A stretch of 64,000 nt of DNA, taken from positions 992,001 to 1,056,000 of the forward strand of contig CAWHYG010000007.1 in assembly GCA_963833505.1 (NCBI GenBank), given 5' to 3'. The translations under genes were made by a program, and so were the position numbers. The DNA comes from CAWHYG01 sp963833505. GTDB taxonomy: Bacteria; Eisenbacteria; RBG-16-71-46; CAIMUX01. Under the pieces are notes generated by a model. The model was not told the DNA's origin. It made no database searches and was given only the letters and a program-made list of their open reading frames with translations. This document shows, in pieces, positions 51,372 through 60,231 of this stretch (within the stretch, counting starts at the first letter, position 1; every line of letters begins with the position of its first letter).

Positions 51372-51559
51372 GTCAACCCGCATCATTCATGATCGCCCGT
51401 CGCGAGGCACCGGAGATGCCCGGAAGGCACGGGCGCGCGCAGCCCGAACGACGCTGGCATACTCCCTGCAGTATGTCGAGGAGTGAGGGCAAGCGCAACG
51501 CAGTCATGGCGGGCAGATCCGCTGCCGCAGCAGGGGGTTCATGAATGATGCGGGTTAAC
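51372..51559. mobile_element. MITE-like element, about 188 bp, with terminal inverted repeats
   Basis: The left end 51372-51392 and the right end 51539-51559 are inverted repeats agreeing at 20 of 21 positions (inner part ACCCGCATCATTCATGA). The interior carries the hairpin CATACT-CCCTGC-AGTATG (51458-51475). There is no transposase. A decayed copy sits at 763-860. No target-site duplication was identified with certainty. The stop codon of the GT39-like gene (51555-51557) falls inside the right terminal repeat. Confidence 0.75.
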
Positions 51560-53573
51560 TCCCTATCATCGCACGAACCTGCGGATCCACCGTTCCCCCG
51601 CAATCCTGGGCGGCCTTGAGCTCACGGCGGGCGTCCGCCAGCCGCCCCTCATAGTAGTAGGTGAGAGCCAGATTCGTATGAACGATCGGGTCCTTGGGCG
51701 TCGCCTGGGCCACCACCTCCAAATGCGATTGCGCTTCGGGGAAACGGCCGTCACTCAGGCAGATGAGGCCGAGACGGTAGTTGGCTTCGGCATCCGTCGG
51801 ACGGAGAGCCAGCGCTTCCCGGAACTCGACCTCGGCCAGGTCGCGGCGGCTCGCGGAGACGAAGTCGGTGCCGCGCTGCACATGGACCAGGAACTCGAAC
51901 TCGCGGAACTTCGTCAGCGTGCCGGCCGGCCGCGCCGCGACGTTGACCGAGAAGACGAGGAAAAGGAGCGCCAGGATCGCGACCGGCCGCCAGGTCCGGC
52001 GGAAGCCCTGTTCCCGGATCCGGACGGCGAGCGACACGGCCGCCGACGTCGCGAACAGGATGGCGACCGGGACGACCGGAAGCCGGTGGCGGGAAGAAAC
52101 GAAGAAGGCGACGACCGTCACCATGTAGAGGGCGACGAACGCCACCAGCGGCAGGCGGCGGCGGAAGGCCTCCCGATCCATCGCGATGCCGAGCAGGGCC
52201 AGCGGCATGATCAGGGCCCCGGGCAGGTAGATCGGGCCCAGCGGAAGCATGAGCGCCGAGAGCAGCCAGGAGTACCGGCGGAAGGAATAGAAGTCCTCGT
52301 TGTTCGTGATCTCGCATCCTTCCCAGAAGTAGTACACCTTCTTGATGTACAGCTTGATCGCGTCCAGCGGATGCCGGGCCATCCAGGTCAGGCCCTTTCC
52401 GACCCAGTAGGCCGAGACCTCCGAAGGCTTGAGGTGCCGGCCGAGCGCCTTCTCCGCCCCGATCACCGAAACGGCGATCATGTTGTCCTTCCCCTGCCAT
52501 TCCGGGGTGATCTCGATCCCTTCCGGCACGACCACGATCTTGCCGTCGGCCTTCTCGTTGTTCCCGGTCCAGAAGTTGATGCCTCCGTGCGAGGCGATCG
52601 GGACGAAATCGCCGCCGACCGCAAAGTTCCGTAGGGACAGGAGGCCGAGCACGACTCCGGCCGCTCCAAGGCCGGCGACCGCCGCCTTCCAGCGCGGCAG
52701 GCGCGGCCGGCTCGAAGGACGTGGCCGCGGCGCTGCCGGCGCTTTTGCCGGCGCCGAGGGCGACGTTCCCGCGGACGGCGTCCCCGGCCGCGTGGGCTGG
52801 ATTGCCGGCGCCGAAGGCGCCGTTCGCGACGGATCCGGTTCGGCCGGGATCGGAACCGTCGAGTCGCCGCGGGGAAGCCGCCAGAGCGCCGCCAGGGCCA
52901 GCACCGGAATCACGGCCAGGCCCGTCGGCCGCGTGATCGCCGCCAGGCCCCCCAGCAACCCGGCCCAGATCCAGGAGCCGACCGTCTCCTCCGAGCGGGC
53001 GCGCAGACAGAGCAGAAGCCAGATCAGAATCAGGAGGTCGAAGAGGGTCTCGATCAGGACCTCGCCGCCCCAGTAGATCAGGGCGCCGTGCACCGCGGCC
53101 ACCACGCCCGCGATCAGTCCGATCTTCGGATTCATGGCCTTCCGGCCGATGGCCGCGATGAGAACGCAGGTGGCGGCGCCGATGACGGCGTTGGCCAGTT
53201 CCACCGCCCAGTAGCTCAGGCCGAAGAAAATCCCCAGGAAAGCCAGGAAGTAGGGATAGCCGGGCGCCCGCACAAAAACCTCGGAGCCGATGATGTCCCC
53301 ATGGAGAATGCGGGTCGCCCAGTCCAGGTAGTAGCGGGCGTCCAGATAGGGATAGTCCCAGAACGGGCTCTTCCGGGAAATCTCAAGCAGGTAGATCACG
53401 CGCACGCCCAATGCGGCCAGAAAGAGCACGGCGAGCGAGGCAGCCCATCGCGTCATGAAGGGCGCGAGCCAGCGGCGCAGGCGTTCGTCCGACCCTCCGG
53501 ACGGTCGCGATCGAGCGGATGTCGCCGGCCGCGAACGCGCGGGTGGCGCGGCCTGCGGGGCGGGCTTGATCAA
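51555..53573 (-). CDS. GT39-like membrane glycosyltransferase with C-terminal TPRs
   Basis: 672 residues. About ten membrane helices, beginning at residue 42 (WAASLAVLFLAALGVRVIYL). The first periplasmic loop holds the acidic 'SPFWDYPYLDARYYLDWA' and 'EVFVRAPGYPYFLAFLG', typical of PMT/GT39-type transferases using polyprenyl-phosphate sugars. A Pro/Ala-rich insert of about 60 residues lies at 245-300. The last 110 residues are TPRs ('DAEANYRLGLICLSDGRFPE'). The start TTG 53573 overlaps the HIT stop (TTGA); ATG further in (53456) is an alternative. The final residues VRAMIGS and the stop run into the MITE-like repeat, so the natural end may have been replaced. Confidence 0.85.
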   Translation of the reverse strand: MIKPAPQAAPPARSRPATSARSRPSGGSDERLRRWLAPFMTRWAASLAVLFLAALGVRVIYLLEISRKSPFWDYPYLDARYYLDWATRILHGDIIGSEVFVRAPGYPYFLAFLGIFFGLSYWAVELANAVIGAATCVLIAAIGRKAMNPKIGLIAGVVAAVHGALIYWGGEVLIETLFDLLILIWLLLCLRARSEETVGSWIWAGLLGGLAAITRPTGLAVIPVLALAALWRLPRGDSTVPIPAEPDPSRTAPSAPAIQPTRPGTPSAGTSPSAPAKAPAAPRPRPSSRPRLPRWKAAVAGLGAAGVVLGLLSLRNFAVGGDFVPIASHGGINFWTGNNEKADGKIVVVPEGIEITPEWQGKDNMIAVSVIGAEKALGRHLKPSEVSAYWVGKGLTWMARHPLDAIKLYIKKVYYFWEGCEITNNEDFYSFRRYSWLLSALMLPLGPIYLPGALIMPLALLGIAMDREAFRRRLPLVAFVALYMVTVVAFFVSSRHRLPVVPVAILFATSAAVSLAVRIREQGFRRTWRPVAILALLFLVFSVNVAARPAGTLTKFREFEFLVHVQRGTDFVSASRRDLAEVEFREALALRPTDAEANYRLGLICLSDGRFPEAQSHLEVVAQATPKDPIVHTNLALTYYYEGRLADARRELKAAQDCGGTVDPQVRAMIGS

Positions 53574-53914
53574 CCCGGCGGCCAGCCCATCGCCCGGCCT
53601 CCAAGAAGGTGGAAATGGAGGTGGAACACGCTCTGGCCGGCGGGCGCCAGGCAGTTGACCACGACGCGGTAGCCGAGTGACGCGATTCCCAGGTCCTCCG
53701 CGAGCTTCGGGATGCGGCCCCAGATTCGGCCCAGCAGCGCCGCGTCCTCCGGCTTGAGGTCGTTCAAGGTCGGAATGTGCCGGTGCGGAATGATGAGCAG
53801 GTGCACCGGCGCCTGCGGACTCACGTCATGAAAGGCGAGCAGGTCGTCATCCCGCGCCGCCACCCGCGCAGGAATCTCCCCCTGGTCGATCCGGCAGAAG
53901 ATGCAATCGCCCAC
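53570..53914 (-). CDS. HIT-family protein (HINT/PKCI type)
   Basis: 114 residues from GTG 53914, chosen because 'ggaggagatcaa' stands just before it and 'GDCIFCRIDQGEIPARV' starts at once. The histidine-triad motif 'HLHFHLLGG' is at the C-terminus with 'HLLIIPHRHIPTLNDL' in the middle. Nucleotide phosphoramidase acting on aminoacyl-AMP-like substrates, cytosolic. It lies between glyA and the GT39-like gene, all on one strand with overlaps or short gaps. Confidence 0.93.
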   Translation of the reverse strand: MGDCIFCRIDQGEIPARVAARDDDLLAFHDVSPQAPVHLLIIPHRHIPTLNDLKPEDAALLGRIWGRIPKLAEDLGIASLGYRVVVNCLAPAGQSVFHLHFHLLGGRAMGWPPG

Positions 53915-53976
53915 TTGATCTCCTCCCTCTTCTCCGCCGCCGGATCCCGGAGGCAGGGGCTCCCGCGCCCGAACGG

Positions 53977-55221
53977 TCAGCCCAGCTCCGGGTAGAGCGG
54001 GAAGGCCCGCGTCAGGTCCGCCACGTTGCCGCGGACACGCCCGGCCACGGCCTCGTCCCCGCCGGAATCGAGAACGTCGGCGATCCAGCCGGCGATCTTC
54101 TCCATCTCCGGCTCCTTCATGCCCCTGGTGGTCAAAGCAGGAGATCCGATACGGACTCCGCTCGTGACGAAGGGGGTCTGCTGGTCGAAAGGCACGGTGT
54201 TCTTGTTCAGCGTGATGCCGGCGGCTTCGCACCAGGCCTGCGCCTTCTTGCCCGTGATGCTCTGACGCGAAAGATCCAGCAGGAAGAGATGGGTGTCGGT
54301 TCCGCCCGAAACCACCTGGTAGCCACGCGCCATCAGGACCGCGGCCAGGCGCTTGGCGTTGGCCACGACCTGCCGCTGATAGGCGCGGAACTCCTCGGTC
54401 ATCGCGAGGTGGAAGCAGACGGCCTTGGCCGCGATGATGTGCATCAGGGGTCCGCCCTGCATTCCCGGAAAGACGGTCTTGTCGATGGCCTGGGCGTGCT
54501 CGGGATCCGCGAGGATCAGCCCGGAGCGCGGGCCGCGCAGGGTCTTGTGCGTCGTTGAGGTGACGATCTGGGCGTGCCCGATCGGGGTCGGATGGATCCC
54601 GGCGGCGACGAGCCCGGCGATGTGGGCCATGTCGACCATGAGAATGGCGCCGACCTCGTCCGCAATGGCGCGGAAACGAGGGAAGTCGAGCGTGCGGGCG
54701 TAGGCGCTGGCCCCGGCGACGATCATCTTGGGCCGGTGCTCGCGCGCCAGCGCGGCCAGCGCGTCGTAGTCGATCTGTTGGGTCTCCGGAGAGACGCCAT
54801 ACGGAACGACCTTGAAGAAGCGCCCGGAGAAGTTCACCGCCAGTCCGTGGGTCAGGTGTCCTCCGTGCTGGAGGTTCATTCCCAGGATGGTGTCCCCCGG
54901 ATCGAGGACCGAGAAATAGGCCGCCAGGTTCGCCTGGCTGCCGCTGTGCGGCTGCACGTTGGCGTGCGGCGCGCCGAAGAGCTGTTTCGCCCGCTCGATG
55001 GCCAGCCTCTCGACCTGATCGACGAACTCGCATCCGCCGTAGTAGCGCTTCCCGGGATAGCCCTCGGCATACTTGTTGGTCATGACCGAGCCGGCCGCTT
55101 CGAGCACGGCCGGGTGCGTGAAGTTCTCCGAGGCGATCATCTCGAGGGTGTCCCGCTGCCGCGAGAGCTCTCCGCGAATCGTCGCCGCCACCTCCGGGTC
55201 TGCCGAATCCAGGAATCGCAT
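53977..55221 (-). CDS. glyA: Serine hydroxymethyltransferase
   Basis: 414 residues from ATG 55221, with ribosome site aaggag 9 bases ahead. PLP enzyme that converts serine and tetrahydrofolate to glycine and methylene-tetrahydrofolate. Signatures: 'TLEMIASENFTHPAVLEAAG', 'NKYAEGYPGKRYYGGCEFVD', 'NVQPHSGSQANLAAYFSVLD', the PLP lysine in 'VTSTTHKTLRGPRSGLI', and 'TPFVTSGVRIGSPALTTRG'. Full length and undamaged. The neighbouring phosphatase gene recalls the ywlE-glyA order of many bacteria. Confidence 0.97.
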   Translation of the reverse strand: MRFLDSADPEVAATIRGELSRQRDTLEMIASENFTHPAVLEAAGSVMTNKYAEGYPGKRYYGGCEFVDQVERLAIERAKQLFGAPHANVQPHSGSQANLAAYFSVLDPGDTILGMNLQHGGHLTHGLAVNFSGRFFKVVPYGVSPETQQIDYDALAALAREHRPKMIVAGASAYARTLDFPRFRAIADEVGAILMVDMAHIAGLVAAGIHPTPIGHAQIVTSTTHKTLRGPRSGLILADPEHAQAIDKTVFPGMQGGPLMHIIAAKAVCFHLAMTEEFRAYQRQVVANAKRLAAVLMARGYQVVSGGTDTHLFLLDLSRQSITGKKAQAWCEAAGITLNKNTVPFDQQTPFVTSGVRIGSPALTTRGMKEPEMEKIAGWIADVLDSGGDEAVAGRVRGNVADLTRAFPLYPELG

Positions 55222-55409
55222 TGGGTCTGCTCCTTCCGGGCGCCGCCCGCCGTCCTCGCCCCGCATCCTGCCCGGCCCGACCGCTCGCCCGCCCTCGGCC
55301 GCCGGTTCCAACCAAACGCGCGACTCTTGGGATCGCGAAGCGCAATCCGATCGCCGCGCTCACCTCGACTGCGCCGCGTTCGCGGCAACAGGCGAATCCT
55401 TGAACCTCT

Positions 55410-55910
55410 CTACCCTTCCGGCCGGCGCCCCGCGGCTTCTTCGATCCCCGTCAGGATCTTGGGAAGGGCCGTGCGGATCAGATCGTCCAGCTCGCTGAAC
55501 GTCTGTTCGTAAGCCGCCTGGTCCGCGCCGAAGGGATCCTCAACGCCGGCCGGATCGCCGCCTTCGGGATCGGCGAACGTGGTCAGGACCCACGCCTTGC
55601 CTTCCGCCGAGGGCTCCTTCGCCAGCACGTCCTCGAGGTGCGCCGGTTCCATCGCCAGAATGAGGTCGGCCTCCCGCACCAGCGACGGCGTCAGGGCGCA
55701 CGATCGATGATCGTCCAGCCGGATCCCGTGCCGGGCTCCCACCGCCACCGTGTTCTCGCTGGAGGGAGATCCCGGGCTCGCCCAGGTTCCGGCCGAGCGC
55801 ACTTCCGCCTTGTCTCCCAGCCCATGCCGGACCAGAAGGGACCTCAGGATCCCCTCGGCCAGCGGACTCCGGCACACGTTGCCGGTGCAAACGAAGAGAA
55901 TGCGGTACAC
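55410..55910 (-). CDS. Low-molecular-weight protein-tyrosine/arginine phosphatase
   Basis: 166 residues. The P-loop C-x5-R is 'CTGNVCRSPLAEG' (C8-R14), and the general-acid loop is 'VEDPFGADQAAYEQTF' (DP pair). The family includes YwlE (arginine phosphatase) and Wzb/Ptp (tyrosine); a Thr at the second position of the loop, as here, is the YwlE-like choice, so arginine phosphatase activity is possible. Located 190 bp upstream of glyA on the same strand. Confidence 0.92.
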   Translation of the reverse strand: MYRILFVCTGNVCRSPLAEGILRSLLVRHGLGDKAEVRSAGTWASPGSPSSENTVAVGARHGIRLDDHRSCALTPSLVREADLILAMEPAHLEDVLAKEPSAEGKAWVLTTFADPEGGDPAGVEDPFGADQAAYEQTFSELDDLIRTALPKILTGIEEAAGRRPEG

Positions 55911-55965
55911 GGTGCTCCTTGGTGAAGAGCCTTAACTGTTGAAGCGTATGGTCGCTCCGGGGGCT

Positions 55966-56107
55966 CGTCAAGGGGCGGGGATTCTTGCGGGCTGGCCTCG
56001 TCGAGGGCAGGGGTTCCGGCGGGGCCCCAGGCTCGTCGAGGGATGGGGGTCCGCGCGGGGTCTTCAGGCTCGTCAAACGACGGGGGTCCGTGCGGGGCCT
56101 TCAGGCT
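55966..56107. repeat. Four degenerate direct repeats of 33-37 bp
   Basis: Units begin 'cgtc(a/g)a' and end '(a)ggct' or 'gcct': about 55966, 55999, 56034 and 56071. The last two are the most alike (both 'gggggtccg.gcggggyctt'). They lie just upstream of the phosphatase gene and past the end of the antitoxin gene, outside coding sequence. Confidence 0.7.
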
Positions 56108-56167
56108 CAGGCCGCGGTCGCGCGTTCCGTGATGGCGTCGCGGTAGGGCGCGGCCGAGGAGCGGAGG

Positions 56168-56374
56168 TTACGCCGCTTCGCCGTCACGGTGATTCGGGCG
56201 CCGCGGAGCGCGGGTCACAAACTGCTTTCCAGAATCCGCTTGCTCCTGACGGAGTCGTTGACCGAGCTTCTCGAGGTCGTAGTCGGCCGCGGCGAAGATG
56301 GCCTCGCGGGCCTTCCGCACTTCGGACACGATCGGATCATCCCAGGGTCTTGCGGTGTCATCTTCAGGAGCCAT
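56168..56374 (-). CDS. Small antitoxin-like protein partnered with PIN
   Basis: 68 residues. The central part 'DDPIVSEVRKAREAIFAAAD' and 'YDLEKLGQRLRQEQADSGKQ' matches the small, charged antitoxin that accompanies a particular VapC-like PIN family, ending in a basic 'APRRPNH' tail. Its ATG lies 11 bases inside the end of the PIN gene, so the two are translationally coupled. It would bind and restrain the upstream PIN protein. No DNA-binding fold is visible in it. Confidence 0.75.
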   Translation of the reverse strand: MAPEDDTARPWDDPIVSEVRKAREAIFAAADYDLEKLGQRLRQEQADSGKQFVTRAPRRPNHRDGEAA

Positions 56375-57416
56375 CCGATTGACCTCCGATCAATTCCTCA
56401 GGAGTGCATAGAATCGGCGGCGCGTAACCACGCGCGACGCACGCGCGATCGATTCGTTGACGAAGCTCCGCGTTGGCAATATGCGCGCAGTTCCACGTAA
56501 GCAGATAATCGATCCCGTGACGAGTGGCGATGGCGATGTGGAAGGCATCGGTCGCCGCTCGGGGCGGCAGCGGAATCGACGTGGCCAGGTAGCGCGCCAA
56601 ATCCGTCACCTCAGGCCCGACGTCGAGCAGCTGGACTTCGCGCATCAAGGCGAGCCGCCTTGCAGCCGCGTCGGCATCCCCAGCCATGCACTCGTCGATC
56701 ACAAGCTGCGAAGCGAAGAGCCCGAAACTCGAGCGTCGAGTCCGCCACCAGAGATGTGTGATCTGCTGGTGGGCGGCGGTCAACTCCATAGCCCTCGTCG
56801 CTCTATCAAGCAGTTCCGGAACATCGAGCAATCCGGGCTCGTCCTCCGCCGTTACGTCCGTCGTCCCGACAGCCGCCGGCCCTGTCTGACCCAACAACCG
56901 CTGAACGGCCCTACTGAGGTGCGCATTTGCGAGTGCCGCGAACCTGTCGGTTTCCGTGAACGACCAGAAAAGGCATCCACGAGCTTTGAGAGACTCTACG
57001 AAGGCTTGGCGCTTGGAGAATTGCTCAGCGTCAATTGCCGCCATCGGCAACGGCGCATCCTTTATGTAGAACATCAGCTGCAGCTCCTCGTCTCCGGCCT
57101 CCTTTCGAGAAAGCGCTCGGGAGAACTCCTCGTCGGTACCAGATCCGGTGCGACCGGTCTCTGTTCCGAAGCGTGCCCACATTATTCCAATGAAGATCTC
57201 GAAGTCATTCGGAAGCTGTTGGTTCAACACGTCCTGCGCATCTTCGCCGATCCCCGGAAATGCATGCGTCTCCCACATGACGAGTTCGAGACGAACAGAT
57301 AATCCTGGTCCCCACGTGGCGTTCCACTCACGAACAACATCCTCGAGGGCCTCTCGTTCATCCCGAACATCGAACGGCGACGAGACGAATACCTGGATTG
57401 TACGAGCGTCGGCCAT
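56364..57416 (-). CDS. DUF4062-PIN chimeric protein
   Basis: 350 residues from ATG 57416 (GGAG 8 bases ahead). Residues 1-175 are a DUF4062 domain ('ARTIQVFVSSPFDVRDEREA', 'QLPNDFEIFIGIMWARFGT', 'TDEEFSRAL', 'QLMFYIKDAPLPM'), otherwise known at the N-terminus of NTPase and STAND proteins. Residues 220-345 are a PIN domain of the VapC-like kind ('FGLFASQLVIDECMAGD', 'PPRAATDAFHIAIATRHGID', 'YLLTWNCAHIANAELR', 'PPILCTPEELIGG'). The first beta strand of the PIN domain, with its first catalytic Asp, is missing; E242, D290 and D303 remain. Either a deletion fused two genes, or DUF4062 now serves as the regulatory half of a toxin. The partner antitoxin is intact. Confidence 0.85.
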   Translation of the reverse strand: MADARTIQVFVSSPFDVRDEREALEDVVREWNATWGPGLSVRLELVMWETHAFPGIGEDAQDVLNQQLPNDFEIFIGIMWARFGTETGRTGSGTDEEFSRALSRKEAGDEELQLMFYIKDAPLPMAAIDAEQFSKRQAFVESLKARGCLFWSFTETDRFAALANAHLSRAVQRLLGQTGPAAVGTTDVTAEDEPGLLDVPELLDRATRAMELTAAHQQITHLWWRTRRSSFGLFASQLVIDECMAGDADAAARRLALMREVQLLDVGPEVTDLARYLATSIPLPPRAATDAFHIAIATRHGIDYLLTWNCAHIANAELRQRIDRACVARGYAPPILCTPEELIGGQSDGS

Positions 57417-57801
57417 TTCATGTTCTCCGTGGCACAAAGGCCAACGTCGCGGTTCAAGTGCGGCGACCGCGCACGTGGCGAATTCCCTTGCCAGTTCCGC
57501 CTATCCCGCCGCGTTCTCGTCCCTGCGTCGGCCCAGCCGTGTGCGTCGGCGGAACGTAAGGGCCCAGCCTCGGAGGCCCGACCTGCGTTAGCCTGCGAAC
57601 GGAGAGGAGATGGACAACAGGTGCCGCTCAGATATGGGCCCACCTGGGGCCGTGAGATTTCAAACGCGGACCCGAGCCGCCAATATGGTCGGATCATGCC
57701 CCTCCTCCGCCTCACCGGGACGCAAGGGACGTCGCACGGTTCCGAATCGCGCCAAGGTTAGCACCGGGCGGACACCTGCACAAGCGAGCAGCTACGCCCC
57801 C
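57417..57801. other. Intergenic region, nothing recognised
   Basis: 385 bp between the DUF4062-PIN gene and the acetyltransferase gene, both on the minus strand. Open frames present are of non-coding character. The promoter of the toxin gene should lie here. No inverted repeat or RNA gene found. Confidence 0.5.
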
Positions 57802-58227
57802 TCAGAGATGTCTCTCCAGGAAGATCGCCTCGTCCGTCAGCCCGTGCCGTCGATAGAAGCGGAGTGCGTCGTGGTTGCTGGCGAGCACGGTGACGGAAAC
57901 CTCGGCGCAGCCGATCGCCCGCATTCGCTCCATGAGGTCCGTGAGAAGCGCGCCGCCAATCCCGCTGCTGCGATCGCCGGGCGCCACCGCCAGCTCCTCG
58001 ATCACGCAGGAGGGACCAGCATGATAGAGGTTCGGCCGGATGGAGTAGCTGAGAACGCCGGCCACCCGCCCGTCCAGTTCGGCCACGAGCGCGGCGCATT
58101 CGGGATGGTCCAGGAAGACGCGCACCGCCTCGGCATCGACCGGGCTTGATTCGCCGACGCTGGCGGCGAGTTCACGGATCCGTTCAGCGATCGCGGGCGC
58201 GTCTTCGCGACCTGCCGTGCGGATGTT
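57802..58227 (-). CDS. GNAT-family N-acetyltransferase
   Basis: 141 residues from TTG 58227, preferred over TTG 58242 because 'gaggag' then lies at a normal distance upstream. The acetyl-CoA motif A is 'IEELAVAPGDRSSGIGGALL' (R-x-x-G-x-G), followed by 'CAEVSVTVLASNHDALRFYR' and 'RHGLTDEAIFLERHL'. Substrate unknown; single-domain cytosolic enzyme. Confidence 0.88.
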   Translation of the reverse strand, partial: NIRTAGREDAPAIAERIRELAASVGESSPVDAEAVRVFLDHPECAALVAELDGRVAGVLSYSIRPNLYHAGPSCVIEELAVAPGDRSSGIGGALLTDLMERMRAIGCAEVSVTVLASNHDALRFYRRHGLTDEAIFLERHL

Positions 58228-58300
58228 CAAGACGCTCCTCAAGGTGCCCGGCCGGTCCGCGGCGCCACCCCGATCGGGCGGCGCCGGGACGCAGCCAAGG

Positions 58301-59812
58301 TCAATTCAGGATCATGAGGCGGAGCACACGCGGATCGCTCCGGGAGTCGGAGCGGCAATAGTAGACCCCCGATCCGAGACGGCGGCCCTGGTCATCCCGT
58401 CCGTCCCAGGTCTGGCTGATCAGGCCGGGACCTCCGGGCGGGAAGCTCTTCACCAGGCGGCCCGCCACGTCGGCAATCTGCATGCGCATCGAGTTGCCCT
58501 GCGGGACCCACCAGACGATCCGGGTCTGGTTCCGGAAGGGATTGGGCTCGGCCAGCGCGAGGCCGTGGGAGACGGGAGCGCCGCCCACAGCCGAGCCCAT
58601 TTCGAGGTCGAAGCTGTCGATGATCGATCCATCCAGGGCCACCGCCTCGAAGTGGAGGGAGCTGCCGGAGATCGTGATCCGGGAATAGTGGTAGGCCTCG
58701 TCGGTGGCGACGATATCCGGATAGGTGGGAACCGGAACGTACAGGGGCGCGCCGCCGCCGCCGAGCGTCAGGTGGGTGACTCCGCTCACAATGGCGCGCG
58801 CGTAGTAGTGGTTGTGGCCGGCAAAGACGATGGACACGCCGTATTGCAGACAAAGCGGCTGGATGTACGTCTGGACCAGGGAGTTGTCTTCATGGCCCCC
58901 GCCGGCGGACCAGCCCGGCTCGTGCAGGCAGATGAACTTCCAGGTCTTGGTGGAGTTCGCCAGATCCTGCGCGATCCAGGCGAGCTGCGGCGATCCCGCG
59001 CCGTAGCTGGTGTACTGGTCCACGATGACGAAGTGCGCGGGGCCGTAGTCGAACGACCAGTAGCGACCGCCGGCGAAGGGGAACGGGAAGTACTTGACGA
59101 AGAGAACGCCGGCGCCTTCGTGGTTCCCCATGAGGCACTGGAACGGCTCATTGGCCATCATGGTGCGGATGTTCGGATACGACGGAGAAAAGAGCTCGCT
59201 GGTCCAGTTGGTCTCGTTGTCGCCGTCGGCGGTCAGGTCCCCGTCAATGATGTTGAGGGTCTGGAATGCCGGATCGGCCGTGTAGTTGTTGATGATGTCA
59301 CCGCAGACCTGATTGTGGACGCTGGTGTTCGTGCGGGTGTCCCCGTAGACCACGAACTTGAGGTCGCTCGCATCCGCCGTAGGCGCGGTCCGGAAGCTCC
59401 CCCGATAGCTGACTCCCTGGGTGGTCTCCTTGAAGTAGTACTTCGTGGCTGGAGTCAGGCCGGTGATCAGATAGGAGTGCTGGTGATCAGTGCCGTACTC
59501 GGTGCTCACCTGCGTGCCCATGGTATAGGTCGTGTCGGGGCCCCATTGGATCGTCGATTGGGACGTGGCCGTGAGCTGCCACAGGATCTCCATCGCCGTG
59601 TTGTCGCCGGTATACATGACGTACGGCGTCTTCTTCATCAGGTCGGTCAACGCCGGGCCGCCCGGTCGCGCCGCCGCCGGAACCGCCGCCAAGGCCAGCA
59701 AGCTGGTCACGACGGCCACGGCCAACCCGCGACCAAGCCATGGAACGGACTTGTGCCACAGCGTGGAACCGAAGCATCCCGACCGGAGGCCGAACCGGTG
59801 ATGCGCTGGCAT
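58301..59812 (-). CDS. Secreted purple-acid-phosphatase-like metallophosphoesterase with sorting domain
   Basis: 503 residues. Signal peptide about residues 20-48 (GRGLAVAVVTSLLALAAVPA). A PAP-type Fn3-like N-terminal domain (70-145) precedes the calcineurin-like core with all metal-binding blocks: 'VVYGDTR', 'IIDGDLTADGDN', 'CLMGNHEGAG', 'ICLHEPGWS' and 'VFAGHNHYYAR'. The last 85 residues are a FlgD-like C-terminal domain ('QIADVAGRLVKSFPPGG', 'TWDGRDDQGRRLGSGVYYC'), so it is sent to the surface like the FG-GAP proteins. Strong ribosome site (aaaggggagg). Expected to release phosphate from organic esters outside the cell. Confidence 0.92.
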   Translation of the reverse strand: MPAHHRFGLRSGCFGSTLWHKSVPWLGRGLAVAVVTSLLALAAVPAAARPGGPALTDLMKKTPYVMYTGDNTAMEILWQLTATSQSTIQWGPDTTYTMGTQVSTEYGTDHQHSYLITGLTPATKYYFKETTQGVSYRGSFRTAPTADASDLKFVVYGDTRTNTSVHNQVCGDIINNYTADPAFQTLNIIDGDLTADGDNETNWTSELFSPSYPNIRTMMANEPFQCLMGNHEGAGVLFVKYFPFPFAGGRYWSFDYGPAHFVIVDQYTSYGAGSPQLAWIAQDLANSTKTWKFICLHEPGWSAGGGHEDNSLVQTYIQPLCLQYGVSIVFAGHNHYYARAIVSGVTHLTLGGGGAPLYVPVPTYPDIVATDEAYHYSRITISGSSLHFEAVALDGSIIDSFDLEMGSAVGGAPVSHGLALAEPNPFRNQTRIVWWVPQGNSMRMQIADVAGRLVKSFPPGGPGLISQTWDGRDDQGRRLGSGVYYCRSDSRSDPRVLRLMILN

Positions 59813-60231
59813 GGTGGAACCTCCCCTTTGGTTCTTGGAATTTTCTTATGGCGGCACCGAAGCGGGCGCGCTCCAAGAGCGTGGCCCGCCTCCAGATCTC
59901 GTTTTTCCCCGCGGCCATAGTCTATCACGTTCCGCAATCGCTTGAAACCTGATGATCGCTTCCCGGCTCGCATCGGGCGTTTGAGTCCAACCCGTTGGCC
60001 TGGTCGGGCGCCGGGCGCCGGCCCGCGGCTGCTGCGGCGTGTCGGGTGTCCATGGCAACAGGCTGGGATGTTTATGAAATACAAACTCATCCTCAGTGAC
60101 AATCCCGACTCTTCGCCCGCGCCGGAGGATCGAAGCTGGCCCCGTCATGGCCCCCTTCGACCTGACTCTTCACCCGTGCCGGAGTCTCCTTCAGTGCAGG
60201 TCCCGACTCCTCGTCCGTGTCGGAGTCTCCT
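59813..60231. other. Intergenic region with gene-tail duplications
   Basis: About 420 bp. The half next to dnaE2 (60110-60231) consists of duplicated copies of the end of that gene (see the repeat at 60161-60282). The half next to the phosphatase gene holds an AT-rich promoter-like stretch (about 59900-59945). No other gene recognised. Confidence 0.6.
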
